A stretch of 64,000 nucleotides of DNA. Origin: CAYNWT01 sp964450955 (GTDB taxonomy: Bacteria; Planctomycetota; Planctomycetia; Planctomycetales; Planctomycetaceae). The notes under the pieces were generated by a model. That model searched no databases and was not told the DNA's origin. It saw only the letters and a list, made by a program, of their open reading frames with translations. Each line of letters begins with the position of its first letter. Positions within the stretch are counted from its first letter, which is position 1. Both the position numbers and the translations under genes were made by a program. Positions 7,116 to 15,908 of the stretch are shown piece by piece. Where the stretch lies: assembly GCA_964450955.1 (NCBI GenBank), contig CAYVFI010000031.1:1-64000 (forward strand), in the 5' to 3' direction.

Positions 7116-9872
7116 TTACCTGCGACGAAGTGGTTCAGTCGCCAGCCCCGCGAATTCTCGCAATTGTGATGCGAACTCTCGCAGCTGAGCATCAGAAAGA
7201 CCCGTCAGTCGATCGGCGACGTCGACCCCATCATCGGCGTCGACCGTGACATCGAGATCCGAACCGACGGTATCGACACTAAACCAATCCAGCGGCAGTT
7301 GCTGGTCCGGCTTGTCTGGATCGTAAGCCTCACTGGCCCAACGGATTGTTGTGTTCTCGTCGACCACAATTTCACCTTCGCCATAACCAATGTCGAATCG
7401 TTCTGTGACTCCATCAATCGTGATCACAACATGCGGGTCGCCCCAGATTGTGACCGCAGTCCCTTCCGTAGAATGCAAAGTCGCGCTGTGGATGTACTGA
7501 TCCCACGACCGTCCATCGTAGTCGGCGTTGCCCTGGTCGAAGTTGTCCAGGTAAACCTGCGTGTCCTTCAGGCTGACCAGTCGAATCTCACCACCACACT
7601 TGCGGACACCGTACAGGACACTTCGTCTGGTTGACGTCTTGTTACCCACACCAATCAACAGATCTGCGATTCCATCGTTGTTCATGTCATCGGCAATCCG
7701 CACGTAGCCGCCTTCCCTGGACTTGCGAGTTGAACCGCTAATTGAAAACCCGTGGGTTCCGTCGTTGCCATTCGCACTACGGAAGTCTCCCAAATCGAGC
7801 TCAGGAGCGAAGCCTTCTGAGTTACCAAAAATGACGTATGACTGACCACTGTTTGTCAGACGATCGGCGTTGGCATTTGGTGCGGTCACCAGCAAATCGT
7901 CAACTCCATCGCCATTAAGATCGGCTCCACCTTCGACATGTGTTCCGGCCCAATCGTGTTTGCGAGTTCCGTTAAGCACAAAGCCACGGGAACCGTCGCC
8001 GCCGTTTTCACTTAGTAAACCGGAGAGTTCAAAGTCGTTGCTGAACAGCTGGTCGGTTCCATACAAAACATACGCTTGTCCTGCATTTTTCTTGTTGCCG
8101 ATGTCCGCCTGCGACGCTCCGATGGCGATGTCGTCGCGGCCATCGTTGTTGATATCACCGATTGCCGCGACCACCGACCCGGACAAATCGTGTGCACCAA
8201 TGCCGTTGATCGCGAAGCCCTTCTGGCCACCACTGTTGGCAATGTCGCCCAGGCTGACACTGGCATCGAACCCATCGGTCGTCCCAAAGACAACGTACGA
8301 AGTTCCCGCATTCCGAACACCATTGGGGTCTGCATCGCTGGCTCCGATAATGAAGTCATCGATTCCATCTCCATTCAAATCGCCCGCCGGGCTGACTGAT
8401 TGACCAGCCCGGTCGTTCCGGTTGGCTCCGTGAAAGACGACCCCTCGCGAGCCGTCGCCACCGTTTGCTTCGAACAGGTTTTGAACATCAAACCTTGAAC
8501 TAATGCCGTCCTCGGAACCGTAAACAACAAACGTCATTCCAGCGCCATCAGACGTTTTGGTTGCAGCGACAGCGGCGTCGTCGTGACCGTCGCCGTTAAT
8601 GTCACCGATGTTGGTCAGAACCACATCCTTGTTGCGGATACCGTAGTGGTGCAGCCCTCGGACCCAATCGCCCTCAAACCCAAGTTCGCGGCCCGCGCCC
8701 GTCAGTGTGATGGTTGCGGTGGCCGTGTCTTCGCGGCCCGTGTCGTCGGCAATGGTATAGGTAAACGAGTCGGTCGCGACCTGCCCGGCTGCCAGATCAT
8801 CGAACTCGCCACGTGAGTCGTATTCGAATGTACCATCGTGGGACAGTGTGACAACCGCTCCCGAATCCAGCGTGACCGCGCGGCCAATGTTGGTGGTTCC
8901 TTCAACCGCAACCACACGCATGATGTCGTCGTTCCCATCGACATCCGCTCCGGCACCGTTGTCCTCAAAGATGTTTCCCGAAACAGTCTTCACGGTGTGA
9001 GACTGAAAACTGTCATCCAAAGCGGCCGGGGGTAGTTCAAGAACTTCTGCTGAGTTGGAAAACCCGTCGTTGGTTCCGGACGTGGGCCCCTGCGCGATCC
9101 ATGTGGCCGCTCCCGTTTGTGTATCGAATTTGTACGCCGCGCCGGTCTGGTTGGCACCTCCAAACACGTTGCCTTCCGCGTCGGCGTACATGGCTCCAAA
9201 TGTCAGCAGCTGCAGGCCGTTTTGGCCAATCGTGCTGACTTTGCCATCCATGGAAATCGCGGTCAGAGTATTCTCCGGACCCCGACGGGATGCATAGAAC
9301 CGCTCGTCCACCGGGTTGAAAGCGATGTCGTAGATGTTGGTCATCTTCGCATCAGTCGTGATCGTCTTTTCCACGGCAACCGTGTCGACATTAATCCCGT
9401 AGAGCTTGTCGAGTTCACCGCCGTTGCGAACCCACAACAAATCGTCGTTCGCAAAGTCGCCAACGAAGTAAGTCCTCTGATCAGTTGGTAACCCTTCAAC
9501 CAAACCAAGGCTCTCATGTGAGCCATCGTTGCCGACTCGAGCCAGTTCGAACGACGCGGAGAGGATGCCGTATGCAAACTGATCTGCTGACCGAAAACCG
9601 ACGGCATTGATCTTTTCACCCACGCGAGCCGTCGTGTTTTGAAAAGTGCCGTCGGCCGGGTTCACCTCACCGGTTTGCCCGTAGTTGGAATAAATCTGAT
9701 ACAGACCCGCGTCCGAGCCGAATGGAGAAAGCGATGTCAACAACGCACGAGGCTCCAGCGATTCCGGATTAATGCTTTTGCTGACCGCCGATTTTCTGCG
9801 TGAAGGCCGACGCTTGAGAACGCCGCTGCTGAGAATCCGATTGGTTAGAGTGTTGGCTGGCTGTGAAGTCAT
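7116..9872 (-). CDS. Large FG-GAP (integrin alpha-like) surface protein with cadherin-like and GDPH domains
   Basis: 918 residues from ATG at 9872, chosen because GAGG lies upstream and the extra 61 codons before it look non-coding. An Arg/Lys-rich N-terminus ends in SINPESLEPRALLTS (about residue 45), a motif common at the start of giant exported planctomycete proteins. Then: a propeller-like region (about 50-277, with AVGFRSADQFAYGI-type repeats resembling DUF6923); a cadherin/VCBS-like domain with DGTFEYDS and DSFTYTIAD (about 281-395); five FG-GAP repeats with Ca-binding D-x-N-x-D-G-x-x-D loops (about 411-750), each followed by a YVVFG-type strand; and a C-terminal W-G-D-P-H-V domain (about 811-870). 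It is probably an adhesin or matrix protein exposed outside the cell. Confidence 0.85.
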   Translation of the reverse strand: MTSQPANTLTNRILSSGVLKRRPSRRKSAVSKSINPESLEPRALLTSLSPFGSDAGLYQIYSNYGQTGEVNPADGTFQNTTARVGEKINAVGFRSADQFAYGILSASFELARVGNDGSHESLGLVEGLPTDQRTYFVGDFANDDLLWVRNGGELDKLYGINVDTVAVEKTITTDAKMTNIYDIAFNPVDERFYASRRGPENTLTAISMDGKVSTIGQNGLQLLTFGAMYADAEGNVFGGANQTGAAYKFDTQTGAATWIAQGPTSGTNDGFSNSAEVLELPPAALDDSFQSHTVKTVSGNIFEDNGAGADVDGNDDIMRVVAVEGTTNIGRAVTLDSGAVVTLSHDGTFEYDSRGEFDDLAAGQVATDSFTYTIADDTGREDTATATITLTGAGRELGFEGDWVRGLHHYGIRNKDVVLTNIGDINGDGHDDAAVAATKTSDGAGMTFVVYGSEDGISSRFDVQNLFEANGGDGSRGVVFHGANRNDRAGQSVSPAGDLNGDGIDDFIIGASDADPNGVRNAGTSYVVFGTTDGFDASVSLGDIANSGGQKGFAINGIGAHDLSGSVVAAIGDINNDGRDDIAIGASQADIGNKKNAGQAYVLYGTDQLFSNDFELSGLLSENGGDGSRGFVLNGTRKHDWAGTHVEGGADLNGDGVDDLLVTAPNANADRLTNSGQSYVIFGNSEGFAPELDLGDFRSANGNDGTHGFSISGSTRKSREGGYVRIADDMNNDGIADLLIGVGNKTSTRRSVLYGVRKCGGEIRLVSLKDTQVYLDNFDQGNADYDGRSWDQYIHSATLHSTEGTAVTIWGDPHVVITIDGVTERFDIGYGEGEIVVDENTTIRWASEAYDPDKPDQQLPLDWFSVDTVGSDLDVTVDADDGVDVADRLTGLSDAQLREFASQLREFAGLATEPLRRR

Positions 9873-10091
9873 GTTGTCGCGCCTCGGTCTGAGAGTCTGT
9901 AAGATGTGTGATCGTGACAAAAGCAGAGACCGTGCCGAGCCGACAGAATTCTCAGCGAACTGCCCTAACCCATTTCGTCTGCGTGATTTAGAGTTCGCAG
10001 GCACACAATCATGGAACGCGGTTAGGTTCTGGCGACAAGTAAACGCTTCAGGCACAGACGGTAGTAATTACCGTGTTTTGAGAGATGGACG

Positions 10092-11798
10092 ATGCACATC
10101 ACAATCGTGACGCCAATGGGTTCCGGATCGCAAACCGGGAACAAAGCTACGGCAAACAGATGGGCAAACCTGATCTCGCAACTTGGCCACGAAGTGGACA
10201 TCGCGCCCTGCTCTGCCAGTCCCACTGCCGATCTACTAATCGCAATTCACGCCGGCCACAGCGCCAAAGCCATCGCGCGGTTTCGTAAAACGTTTCCAGA
10301 ACGCCCCGTTGTTTTGGCCGCCGCCGGAACCGATCTGTACCGCGATATTCACGTCAGCAAGCTGGCTCAGGCATCACTGGAAATTGCTGACCGAATTGTG
10401 GTTCTGCAGCCACGCGCCATGGACGAAATCCCGAAGCGATATCACAAAAAGTGCCGGATTGTTTTTCAATCGGCAGTCAGCCCAAAACACAAACCGACAC
10501 CAATCAAGAAGCACTTTGAGGTCTGCGTGATTGGTCACCTGCGACCGGTCAAGGATCCGTTTCGAGCGGCCTTTGCAGTTCGGAACCTCCCGGAAGAATC
10601 AAAGATCAAAATCATACATCTCGGCGGCGCGTTGAGTGATTCGATGGAAGCGAAAGCGGTGCGGGAGACACAGCAGAATCCCAACTACGAATGGTTGGGG
10701 GAGGTACCGCACAGCCGGGCGATGAAGCGACTTCTCCGCAGTCGGCTGCTGGTACACAGTTCAAAGACAGAAGGCGGAGCGAACGTAATTACGGAGGCGA
10801 TTGTTGCCGGTGTGCCAATTCTGTCGTCTGCGATTCCCGGTTCTATTGGTCTGTTGGGCGACGACTATCCGGGCTACTTCGAAACGGGCAACACCAACGA
10901 ATTAAGGGACCTGTTGTTACGAGCAGAAACGGATGCAAAGTTTACTGGTCTACTTCAGAAGGCTGTCGTGAAGCGACAGAAGCTGTTTACACCGAGGGTG
11001 GAAACGCAAACGTGGAAGAAGCTGCTTGCAGAGATTCTGGGACCAGGCGCACAAACCAGATCAAAGAAAGCAGGCACGAAGACAGGGACAGGGACAGCCG
11101 CTGACGTAAAGTCAGCGTTAAAAAAACATATCAACCCAAAGAAGGCAGCGTTCTTTCCACGGTTCTTCAAGACCGGCAAGAGGCAGTATGGCGAGGGCGA
11201 CAAGTTCATTGGCGTGACGGTCCCGTTCCAACGCCAGGTTGCAAAGCGGTTCAAGACTTTGCCCGAACGCGAGATTAAAAAGCTGCTGGACGACCCGATT
11301 CACGAACACCGACTCACAGGCCTGCTAATTCTGGTACTGCAATTTGAAAAGTCGAAAGAGGTTGCTCGGCGAGAACAGATTGTGCGGTTCTACCTGGACA
11401 ATCTGGACCGTGTAAACAACTGGGACCTGGTCGATTCATCCGCTCACAAGATCCTCGGGGTATGGCTGCTGAAGCGTGACCGAGCGGTTCTGTATGAACT
11501 TGCCGAATCAGGGCACTTGTGGAGCGAACGGGTCAGCGTCATCGCCTGCCTGCCCCTCATCAAGGATGGAGACTTCGATGACATTCTGAGGCTGGCCAAG
11601 CATTTCCTGACTCACAAGCACGACTTGATACACAAAGCTGTCGGCTGGATGCTTCGCGAAATGGGCCAATACGACGAAGCCAGCCTCATTCGGTTCCTGG
11701 CCAAACACTACAAAAAAATGCCGCGGACGATGCTGCGATACTCGATTGAAAAACTTCCCCCGGCCCAGCGGCGAGCCTACATCGAAGGCCGCGTGTGA
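10092..11798 (+). CDS. Fusion: SenB-type selenosugar synthase (GT4-like) + AlkD-type DNA alkylation repair domain
   Basis: 568 residues in one uninterrupted frame. Residues 1 to about 317 follow the TIGR04348/SenB family closely: IVTPMGSGSQTGNKATANRW, GTDLYRDI, GHLRPVKDPFRAA, HLGGALSDSM, a SKTEGGANVITEAI donor-site motif and LLGDDYPGYFETGNT. SenB is known to make a selenosugar from selenophosphate and UDP-N-acetylglucosamine for selenoneine synthesis. A Lys/Thr/Gly linker (about 320-340) leads to residues about 345-568, which match AlkD-like HEAT-repeat glycosylases: FFKTGKRQYGEGDKFIGV, then VNNWDLVDSSAHKILG and YSIEKLPPAQRR. AlkD removes alkylated purines from DNA. No SenA- or SelD-like gene is adjacent. 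What joins the two activities is unknown; alkylselenium stress is speculation. Confidence 0.88.
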   Translation: MHITIVTPMGSGSQTGNKATANRWANLISQLGHEVDIAPCSASPTADLLIAIHAGHSAKAIARFRKTFPERPVVLAAAGTDLYRDIHVSKLAQASLEIADRIVVLQPRAMDEIPKRYHKKCRIVFQSAVSPKHKPTPIKKHFEVCVIGHLRPVKDPFRAAFAVRNLPEESKIKIIHLGGALSDSMEAKAVRETQQNPNYEWLGEVPHSRAMKRLLRSRLLVHSSKTEGGANVITEAIVAGVPILSSAIPGSIGLLGDDYPGYFETGNTNELRDLLLRAETDAKFTGLLQKAVVKRQKLFTPRVETQTWKKLLAEILGPGAQTRSKKAGTKTGTGTAADVKSALKKHINPKKAAFFPRFFKTGKRQYGEGDKFIGVTVPFQRQVAKRFKTLPEREIKKLLDDPIHEHRLTGLLILVLQFEKSKEVARREQIVRFYLDNLDRVNNWDLVDSSAHKILGVWLLKRDRAVLYELAESGHLWSERVSVIACLPLIKDGDFDDILRLAKHFLTHKHDLIHKAVGWMLREMGQYDEASLIRFLAKHYKKMPRTMLRYSIEKLPPAQRRAYIEGRV

Positions 11799-11804
11799 CG
11801 CACC

Positions 11805-12593
11805 TCAGGACAGCCGACCGAAGGCGTCTCCATACTTCGCCTGAATGAAAATACCGAGCGCTGTCACTGCAGTCAGCAACGCGGTGCCAGACTGCTTAAT
11901 CGTCGATCCCAGGGCCGCGTAGGCCGACGCTTCAGACTGCAGATTCCAAACGCCGATGACGATCGGTAGGACAACACCCGTGGTCGCGGCCAGAACTTTG
12001 GTTCGTTGCGAGAACGTAAACGGACGATAGAGCGGTTCTTCTTCCTGTAGCGTCTTCCACAACCACAAGACCAGCACCGGCAACAACACCACCGTACTGC
12101 CATACTGCAGAACCCTGAACCAGGGAATCGCCGAACCAAATATTGTCATGGCCGGATCATTGAGTGCTGGAAACAGTTCAGAACCCCAGCGATCGGCGTG
12201 AGTAAACGAGTCCCAACAGACGTGCGTCGCCGCTCCGATAACGACTGCCAATCCAAGATTGGGTAGTCGCTTCACATTTAGGGCTGTGGCAGGTCGCATG
12301 CGGCGGTGCTGAATCCAGGTCGGCATGATGGCCACCACCGCGTGGTGGATAAACAGTTCGTAGACAACACAACAAGCCAGCCCCAGCGGTAGACACGCCA
12401 CTATCAATCCCGCCAGCGAATGAGTGCTGCTGTACTTCGCTACGAACGGAAAGAACAGCGGCAGGTCGGGCACCATGCTGCCGATCGCCAATCCAACGAA
12501 TGGCAGATGCCGTTTCATGAGTGCCGAAATCGGCAATACCCCGGCAATGTGTGTTGGCGTAAAGGGAATAGTGGACTTCCTAGTTTTTCGCAC
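11805..12593 (-). CDS. DUF4184-like integral membrane protein
   Basis: The protein begins, in family terms, at PFTPTHIAGVLPI and contains GSMVPDLPLF, HSLAGL and THVCWDSFTH, the pattern of DUF4184/YdjM-like membrane proteins with clustered Asp and His that may bind metal. About seven hydrophobic segments follow. I give GTG at 12593, which overlaps the upstream kinase stop by 14 bases. An ATT at 12567-12569 is the better-placed alternative: AGGAAG sits six bases before it and it would yield the usual family N-terminus M-P-F-T-P. An ATG at 12642-12644 would overlap the kinase by 65 bases and is unlikely. Last gene of the 14547-11805 run; convergent with the SenB fusion gene 6 bases away. Confidence 0.75.
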   Translation of the reverse strand: MRKTRKSTIPFTPTHIAGVLPISALMKRHLPFVGLAIGSMVPDLPLFFPFVAKYSSTHSLAGLIVACLPLGLACCVVYELFIHHAVVAIMPTWIQHRRMRPATALNVKRLPNLGLAVVIGAATHVCWDSFTHADRWGSELFPALNDPAMTIFGSAIPWFRVLQYGSTVVLLPVLVLWLWKTLQEEEPLYRPFTFSQRTKVLAATTGVVLPIVIGVWNLQSEASAYAALGSTIKQSGTALLTAVTALGIFIQAKYGDAFGRLS

Positions 12594-13251
12594 CTGACTG
12601 CGGCGTGAAGTTCGCATCAGGACGATAGGTGAAGTCAATTCCATCCGACGACTGCCGAATAAAAATCGTATTAGGCAGGTCAGTCGAGTTCATTTTGGCA
12701 ATCGCGTCCTGTTCGCTGCGGCCAGCCAGTTGGTGTCTGGCAAGCAGCCGAACTTTCTGCACCGCGTCATCCACTTCAACGAAAACGACGTAGTCCAATA
12801 AGGGTCGAACATCTCGCCACGGATCGATACCAGCCAACAGATAGTTGCCTTCCGTCACCACAATGCGATGTGTTGGAAGAATTGTGTGCGCATCCGGAAT
12901 GGCATCCACGCCTTTGCTGCGATCGTAGACTGGACACGATACCGCAGTCGATGAATCTTTGACTTCCCGCAATTTTGCAAGATACGCGTCACCGTCAAAT
13001 GTAAAATGGCTGCCCTTCCACAAGAATGTGCCGCGATCGTGAAGTTCCCGGTTAGTTCGATGATACGCGTCCATCCGTAGCTCAGTCGCAACGCCATCGC
13101 GCCATTGGTTGAGCTGTTGGACAAGTCGATCAGTGACGGTGGACTTGCCGCTGGCCGGAGGTCCCACGATGCCGACAATGCATCGATCTGGCTCATCGCG
13201 CGCGAACACGTCAATGACGGCTTGCAGGAAAGGTAGCGCATCATCAGCCAT
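12580..13251 (-). CDS. P-loop nucleoside/sugar kinase-like protein (uridine kinase superfamily)
   Basis: About 223 residues from ATG at 13251, preceded by AAAGGA; a TTG seven codons upstream is less likely. Walker A motif GPPASGKST lies near residue 32 (VGIVGPPASGKSTVTDRL). MDAYHRTN gives the Asp/His acceptor-site pattern seen in uridine/pantothenate kinase-like proteins, and VVTEGNYLLAG matches their EGNYLL motif. A lid region HQLAGRSEQDA and NSTDLPNT follow. These features fit the nucleoside/nucleotide kinase family also including fructokinase- and PanK-like members; the acceptor cannot be decided. It ends 14 bases inside the downstream DUF4184 gene if that starts at GTG. Confidence 0.82.
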   Translation of the reverse strand: MADDALPFLQAVIDVFARDEPDRCIVGIVGPPASGKSTVTDRLVQQLNQWRDGVATELRMDAYHRTNRELHDRGTFLWKGSHFTFDGDAYLAKLREVKDSSTAVSCPVYDRSKGVDAIPDAHTILPTHRIVVTEGNYLLAGIDPWRDVRPLLDYVVFVEVDDAVQKVRLLARHQLAGRSEQDAIAKMNSTDLPNTIFIRQSSDGIDFTYRPDANFTPQSGAKN

Positions 13252-13276
13252 CGGTCCCGGTTCCTTTAGCAATCAG

Positions 13277-13972
13277 TCACGCGCGGTCTGTGTTCTTGAT
13301 CCAGGACCAGTTGCGAAACTGTGTTCGGTGCGCGGTCTTCATGTGGGATGGGCCGGGATTAATGCTGACGATCTCAGCCTGTAACCGCGCGACGGTGTTT
13401 TTTTCCCAGCCGGCGGCCTTCGGTGTCTTACTGAACATTGTCGGCACCGGCATGCCGTCAATCACCATGCTGGCGGTCTGCTTTTGAATATCCAGGACCA
13501 TCCAGACTTCGTGCCATTCGGTGTCGAACTCCAGCCGGGTTTGACGAACCCACCTGGTATGGGCCCACGAATTGATATTGCCCGCGCGCTTGTCCCAGGG
13601 ATTGACGACCCATTGAAACGCGAGACCGTAATCCAGTCGCGTGTTCTTGCCGTCCCAAACGAAGAAGCCGCCTTCGATGGTTTCACCCAGCCAGTCCGCA
13701 GAGGCATTCGGTTCGGGACGGTCGGGCATTCGAAACTGGAAACGACACGCGTGGATTGCAGTCAGGTTGTCGTCGTTCTTGTCCTGCATGTACGTGATGT
13801 TGTGAGCCATGATTTCGCGGCGTTTGACGTTCGCTCGCAGTTCGCTGTGGTCGGATTTGTGAACCGTGATGAGATCACTTATCGCAACCGGTGGTTCGGG
13901 TTCCGCATGCTGAACGGCGTCACCAACGACGACCTTCCAACCCGCAAGGTTCTTCCCCGAACTAATTTTCAT
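13277..13972 (-). CDS. Hypothetical protein, possible LamG-like beta-sandwich
   Basis: 231 residues, soluble, no signal peptide. I do not recognise a named family. The pattern of strands around FQFRMPDRPEPNASADWLG, GGFFVWDGKNTRLDYGLAFQW and WHEVWMVLDIQKQTASMVIDG resembles concanavalin-like/LamG sandwiches, in which the last strand pair is often followed by a short helix, but that is only an impression. Its start codon (13970-13972) overlaps the stop of the DUF456 gene by four bases, so the two are translationally coupled. The next gene downstream begins 25 bases later. Confidence 0.7.
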   Translation of the reverse strand: MKISSGKNLAGWKVVVGDAVQHAEPEPPVAISDLITVHKSDHSELRANVKRREIMAHNITYMQDKNDDNLTAIHACRFQFRMPDRPEPNASADWLGETIEGGFFVWDGKNTRLDYGLAFQWVVNPWDKRAGNINSWAHTRWVRQTRLEFDTEWHEVWMVLDIQKQTASMVIDGMPVPTMFSKTPKAAGWEKNTVARLQAEIVSINPGPSHMKTAHRTQFRNWSWIKNTDRA

Positions 13973-14547
13973 GGCGTGTCTTCCGCCGGGACAGCCACGG
14001 GAATATCGACACTGACGAGAGCGGGTGCCGTCCAGGCGTCGATAACGACTGTCGAGAAAATAGCCGCACCGATTATCAGCTTGGCCAGCGTTCCCAGAAT
14101 GCGTCCTTTCATGGCGGCGCCACCAATTTTGCGACCGAGTACCTTGTCGGTTCCCGCGTGCACTTCGCCCGCGTACGCACCCAGGTAGGCTCCAATCGCC
14201 CCACCGCCCAACGCGCCAATAATGGTGCCGACAACGGGAACAAACGAACCAACAACGCTGCCGACAACACTGCCGACAATCGTCGCCACCATCGACAAAA
14301 CCATCGATCGCCGTTTCGCTCCCAGCTTTGCGGCTCCGGCAGCCCCCGCGGCAAGTTCAACTATCTCACCAAGCACAGCCAAAGCAGCAGCGACACCAAC
14401 GCCCAGCCAGCTCAATCGTGAATCCGGAACAAACATAAACGCGACACCCACTACAACAATTCCCCAGTTGCCGGGCAGCGCCATGAGCGTTGCAAACAGA
14501 CTTCCGGCGCACAGCAGGACAAGAATTGTGAACCAAACGTAATACAT
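13969..14547 (-). CDS. DUF456 family membrane protein
   Basis: About 192 residues from ATG at 14547; a TTG 11 codons upstream is an alternative. The order of features is that of DUF456: two N-terminal hydrophobic helices (YYVWFTILVLLCAGSLFATL, then WGIVVVGVAFMFV), the L-G-E-I-V-E motif, GAKRRSM, and a long Gly-rich membrane segment (SVVGSFVPVVGTIIGALGGG) followed by GAYAGEVHAG. A last hydrophobic helix lies near the C-terminus. The function of the family is not known. It overlaps the hypothetical gene by four bases and is divergent from the methyltransferase gene, 53 bases away. Confidence 0.85.
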   Translation of the reverse strand: MYYVWFTILVLLCAGSLFATLMALPGNWGIVVVGVAFMFVPDSRLSWLGVGVAAALAVLGEIVELAAGAAGAAKLGAKRRSMVLSMVATIVGSVVGSVVGSFVPVVGTIIGALGGGAIGAYLGAYAGEVHAGTDKVLGRKIGGAAMKGRILGTLAKLIIGAAIFSTVVIDAWTAPALVSVDIPVAVPAEDTP

Positions 14548-14600
14548 GCGTTTCTTGTGTCCGAGATAAGTTTCGGTCAATCTAGTGAACCCAGGACGAG

Positions 14601-15314
14601 ATGTCGTCTGGTTTCAAAGATTCGTGTACGTCTATGTCCGACTTTTCAACTGATTTGCCAGATGTCGCGGGCGGCTGGGCCGAACAAGCAATCTCAGTCG
14701 GTGACAAAACCGTTCGGCTGGCCCTGCCCGCCGATCCGGACGCGGTTCTGGACGACGCCGTCACCCTGGAACAAAACCAGATTGACGACTACATGCCTTA
14801 CTGGTGTTGGCTGTGGCCCGCAGCAATCAAAATGGCACAGGTTGTCGACCGTCTGCCCATCGCGGCGGGTTTGCGAGGATTGGAACTGGGTTGCGGACTG
14901 GGCCTGGTCGGTACAACCGCGTTGATGGCAGGGCTGGATGTCGTGATGAGCGATTACCGGGACGAACCGGTCCGGACTGCAAAGTACAACGCAGCGCTGA
15001 ATGGGTTCAGACAAGCCACGACACGAAAGGTCAACTGGCGGGAAGAACCCAGACAAAGCTACGACTACTTGATCGCGTGCGATGTCCTGTACGAAGCCAA
15101 CGAACACCATCCAATCCTGGACTTCATCGGTGCCGCCATCAAAGCCGGCGGCGAATGTTGGATCGGCGACCCCGGCCGGGCTCATTCGGGAGACTTCGTG
15201 CGACTCAGCCGAACACGGTTTGATGTCAGCCTGCTGACTTTGGAACTCGAACCCCTGCAGCGGGTGCCGCTAAACCAGTTTTTCCTGATTCGCCTAAGTT
15301 CGCCGGGTTCTTAG
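14601..15314 (+). CDS. Class I SAM-dependent methyltransferase, METTL21/NNMT-like
   Basis: 237 residues from ATG at 14601, which has AGGA five bases upstream. An ATG 11 codons later is possible. Motif I is LELGCGLGLVG (residues about 94-104), the acidic end of strand 2 is MSDYRDE, and the post-motif region is DYLIACDVLYE, the D-V-L-Y-E pattern of lysine or small-molecule methyltransferases of the METTL21/Nnt1 group. YMPYWCWLWPAA before motif I is also typical of that group. The substrate is unknown. It is followed 147 bases later by a small receiver-like gene on the same strand. Confidence 0.85.
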   Translation: MSSGFKDSCTSMSDFSTDLPDVAGGWAEQAISVGDKTVRLALPADPDAVLDDAVTLEQNQIDDYMPYWCWLWPAAIKMAQVVDRLPIAAGLRGLELGCGLGLVGTTALMAGLDVVMSDYRDEPVRTAKYNAALNGFRQATTRKVNWREEPRQSYDYLIACDVLYEANEHHPILDFIGAAIKAGGECWIGDPGRAHSGDFVRLSRTRFDVSLLTLELEPLQRVPLNQFFLIRLSSPGS

Positions 15315-15461
15315 CGACCAGCCAGGTTCTGTCGCTTTCGCGGCAACCAATCGGTTTTGACACAATTTGCCGATTCGCGGTATCCTGCCAGTCCGACAAG
15401 GATGTCGGTTTGAACTTTCGATTGTTGCACTGACGATCGCCTGACATGGAAGGAAGGTCGA

Positions 15462-15773
15462 TTGACTGACGAACGACACGTACTGGTTGTCGATGGCCCC
15501 GCGGAAACCGAAACCGTGCTGCGCGCGGTTCTGAACCCGAAAGGTGTCGCAATCACGCGAATCCGCAGCGGCTCGGCCGAGCCGGACGGAGCCAGCCCCA
15601 ACGTGGTCGTGCTGCATAAGCACGCCAAACCCGAGGCATGGCCGGGCGTCGCGCGGGTTCTCATCGGTTCAGCCAAAGCGGAAACACCCAGCTCAAACGA
15701 CTGCTACCTGGACGGCCCATTCGAGTACAAGGAACTGGTGGCGACGATTGATCGGATGCTGACGGAAGCCTGA
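15462..15773 (+). CDS. Small degenerate response-regulator receiver-like protein
   Basis: 103 residues. TTG at 15462 is the likely start because AGGAAGG lies four bases before it (15451-15457). The strand/helix order matches a receiver domain: HVLVVDG, then VVVLHKH where the phospho-acceptor Asp should be, RVLIGSA where T/S-A follows, and YLDGPFEYKELVATIDRML, which parallels the usual K-P-F-x-x-x-E-L ending. The acceptor Asp is replaced by His and the conserved Lys by Gly. If this is a receiver fold it cannot be phosphorylated in the normal way. It sits just before the exopolysaccharide operon and might belong to its control, but nothing shows this. Confidence 0.6.
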   Translation: MTDERHVLVVDGPAETETVLRAVLNPKGVAITRIRSGSAEPDGASPNVVVLHKHAKPEAWPGVARVLIGSAKAETPSSNDCYLDGPFEYKELVATIDRMLTEA

Positions 15774-15908
15774 ACGCATAAGCCAACAACCGTACACATA
15801 ATCCGTCCTGTTTGCGCAGATCGCCAGAGGATTGTCAATTCAGGGGCTGCACAGCCCTCATCTTTTACGGAAACCTTGCCCACGTCGCCAAATTGCAACG
15901 TATGGATT

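Noticed and set aside
9873..10055. Extra 61 codons before the FG-GAP protein start
   Set aside because: No ribosome site and no export-type features; GAGG before ATG at 9872 is better.
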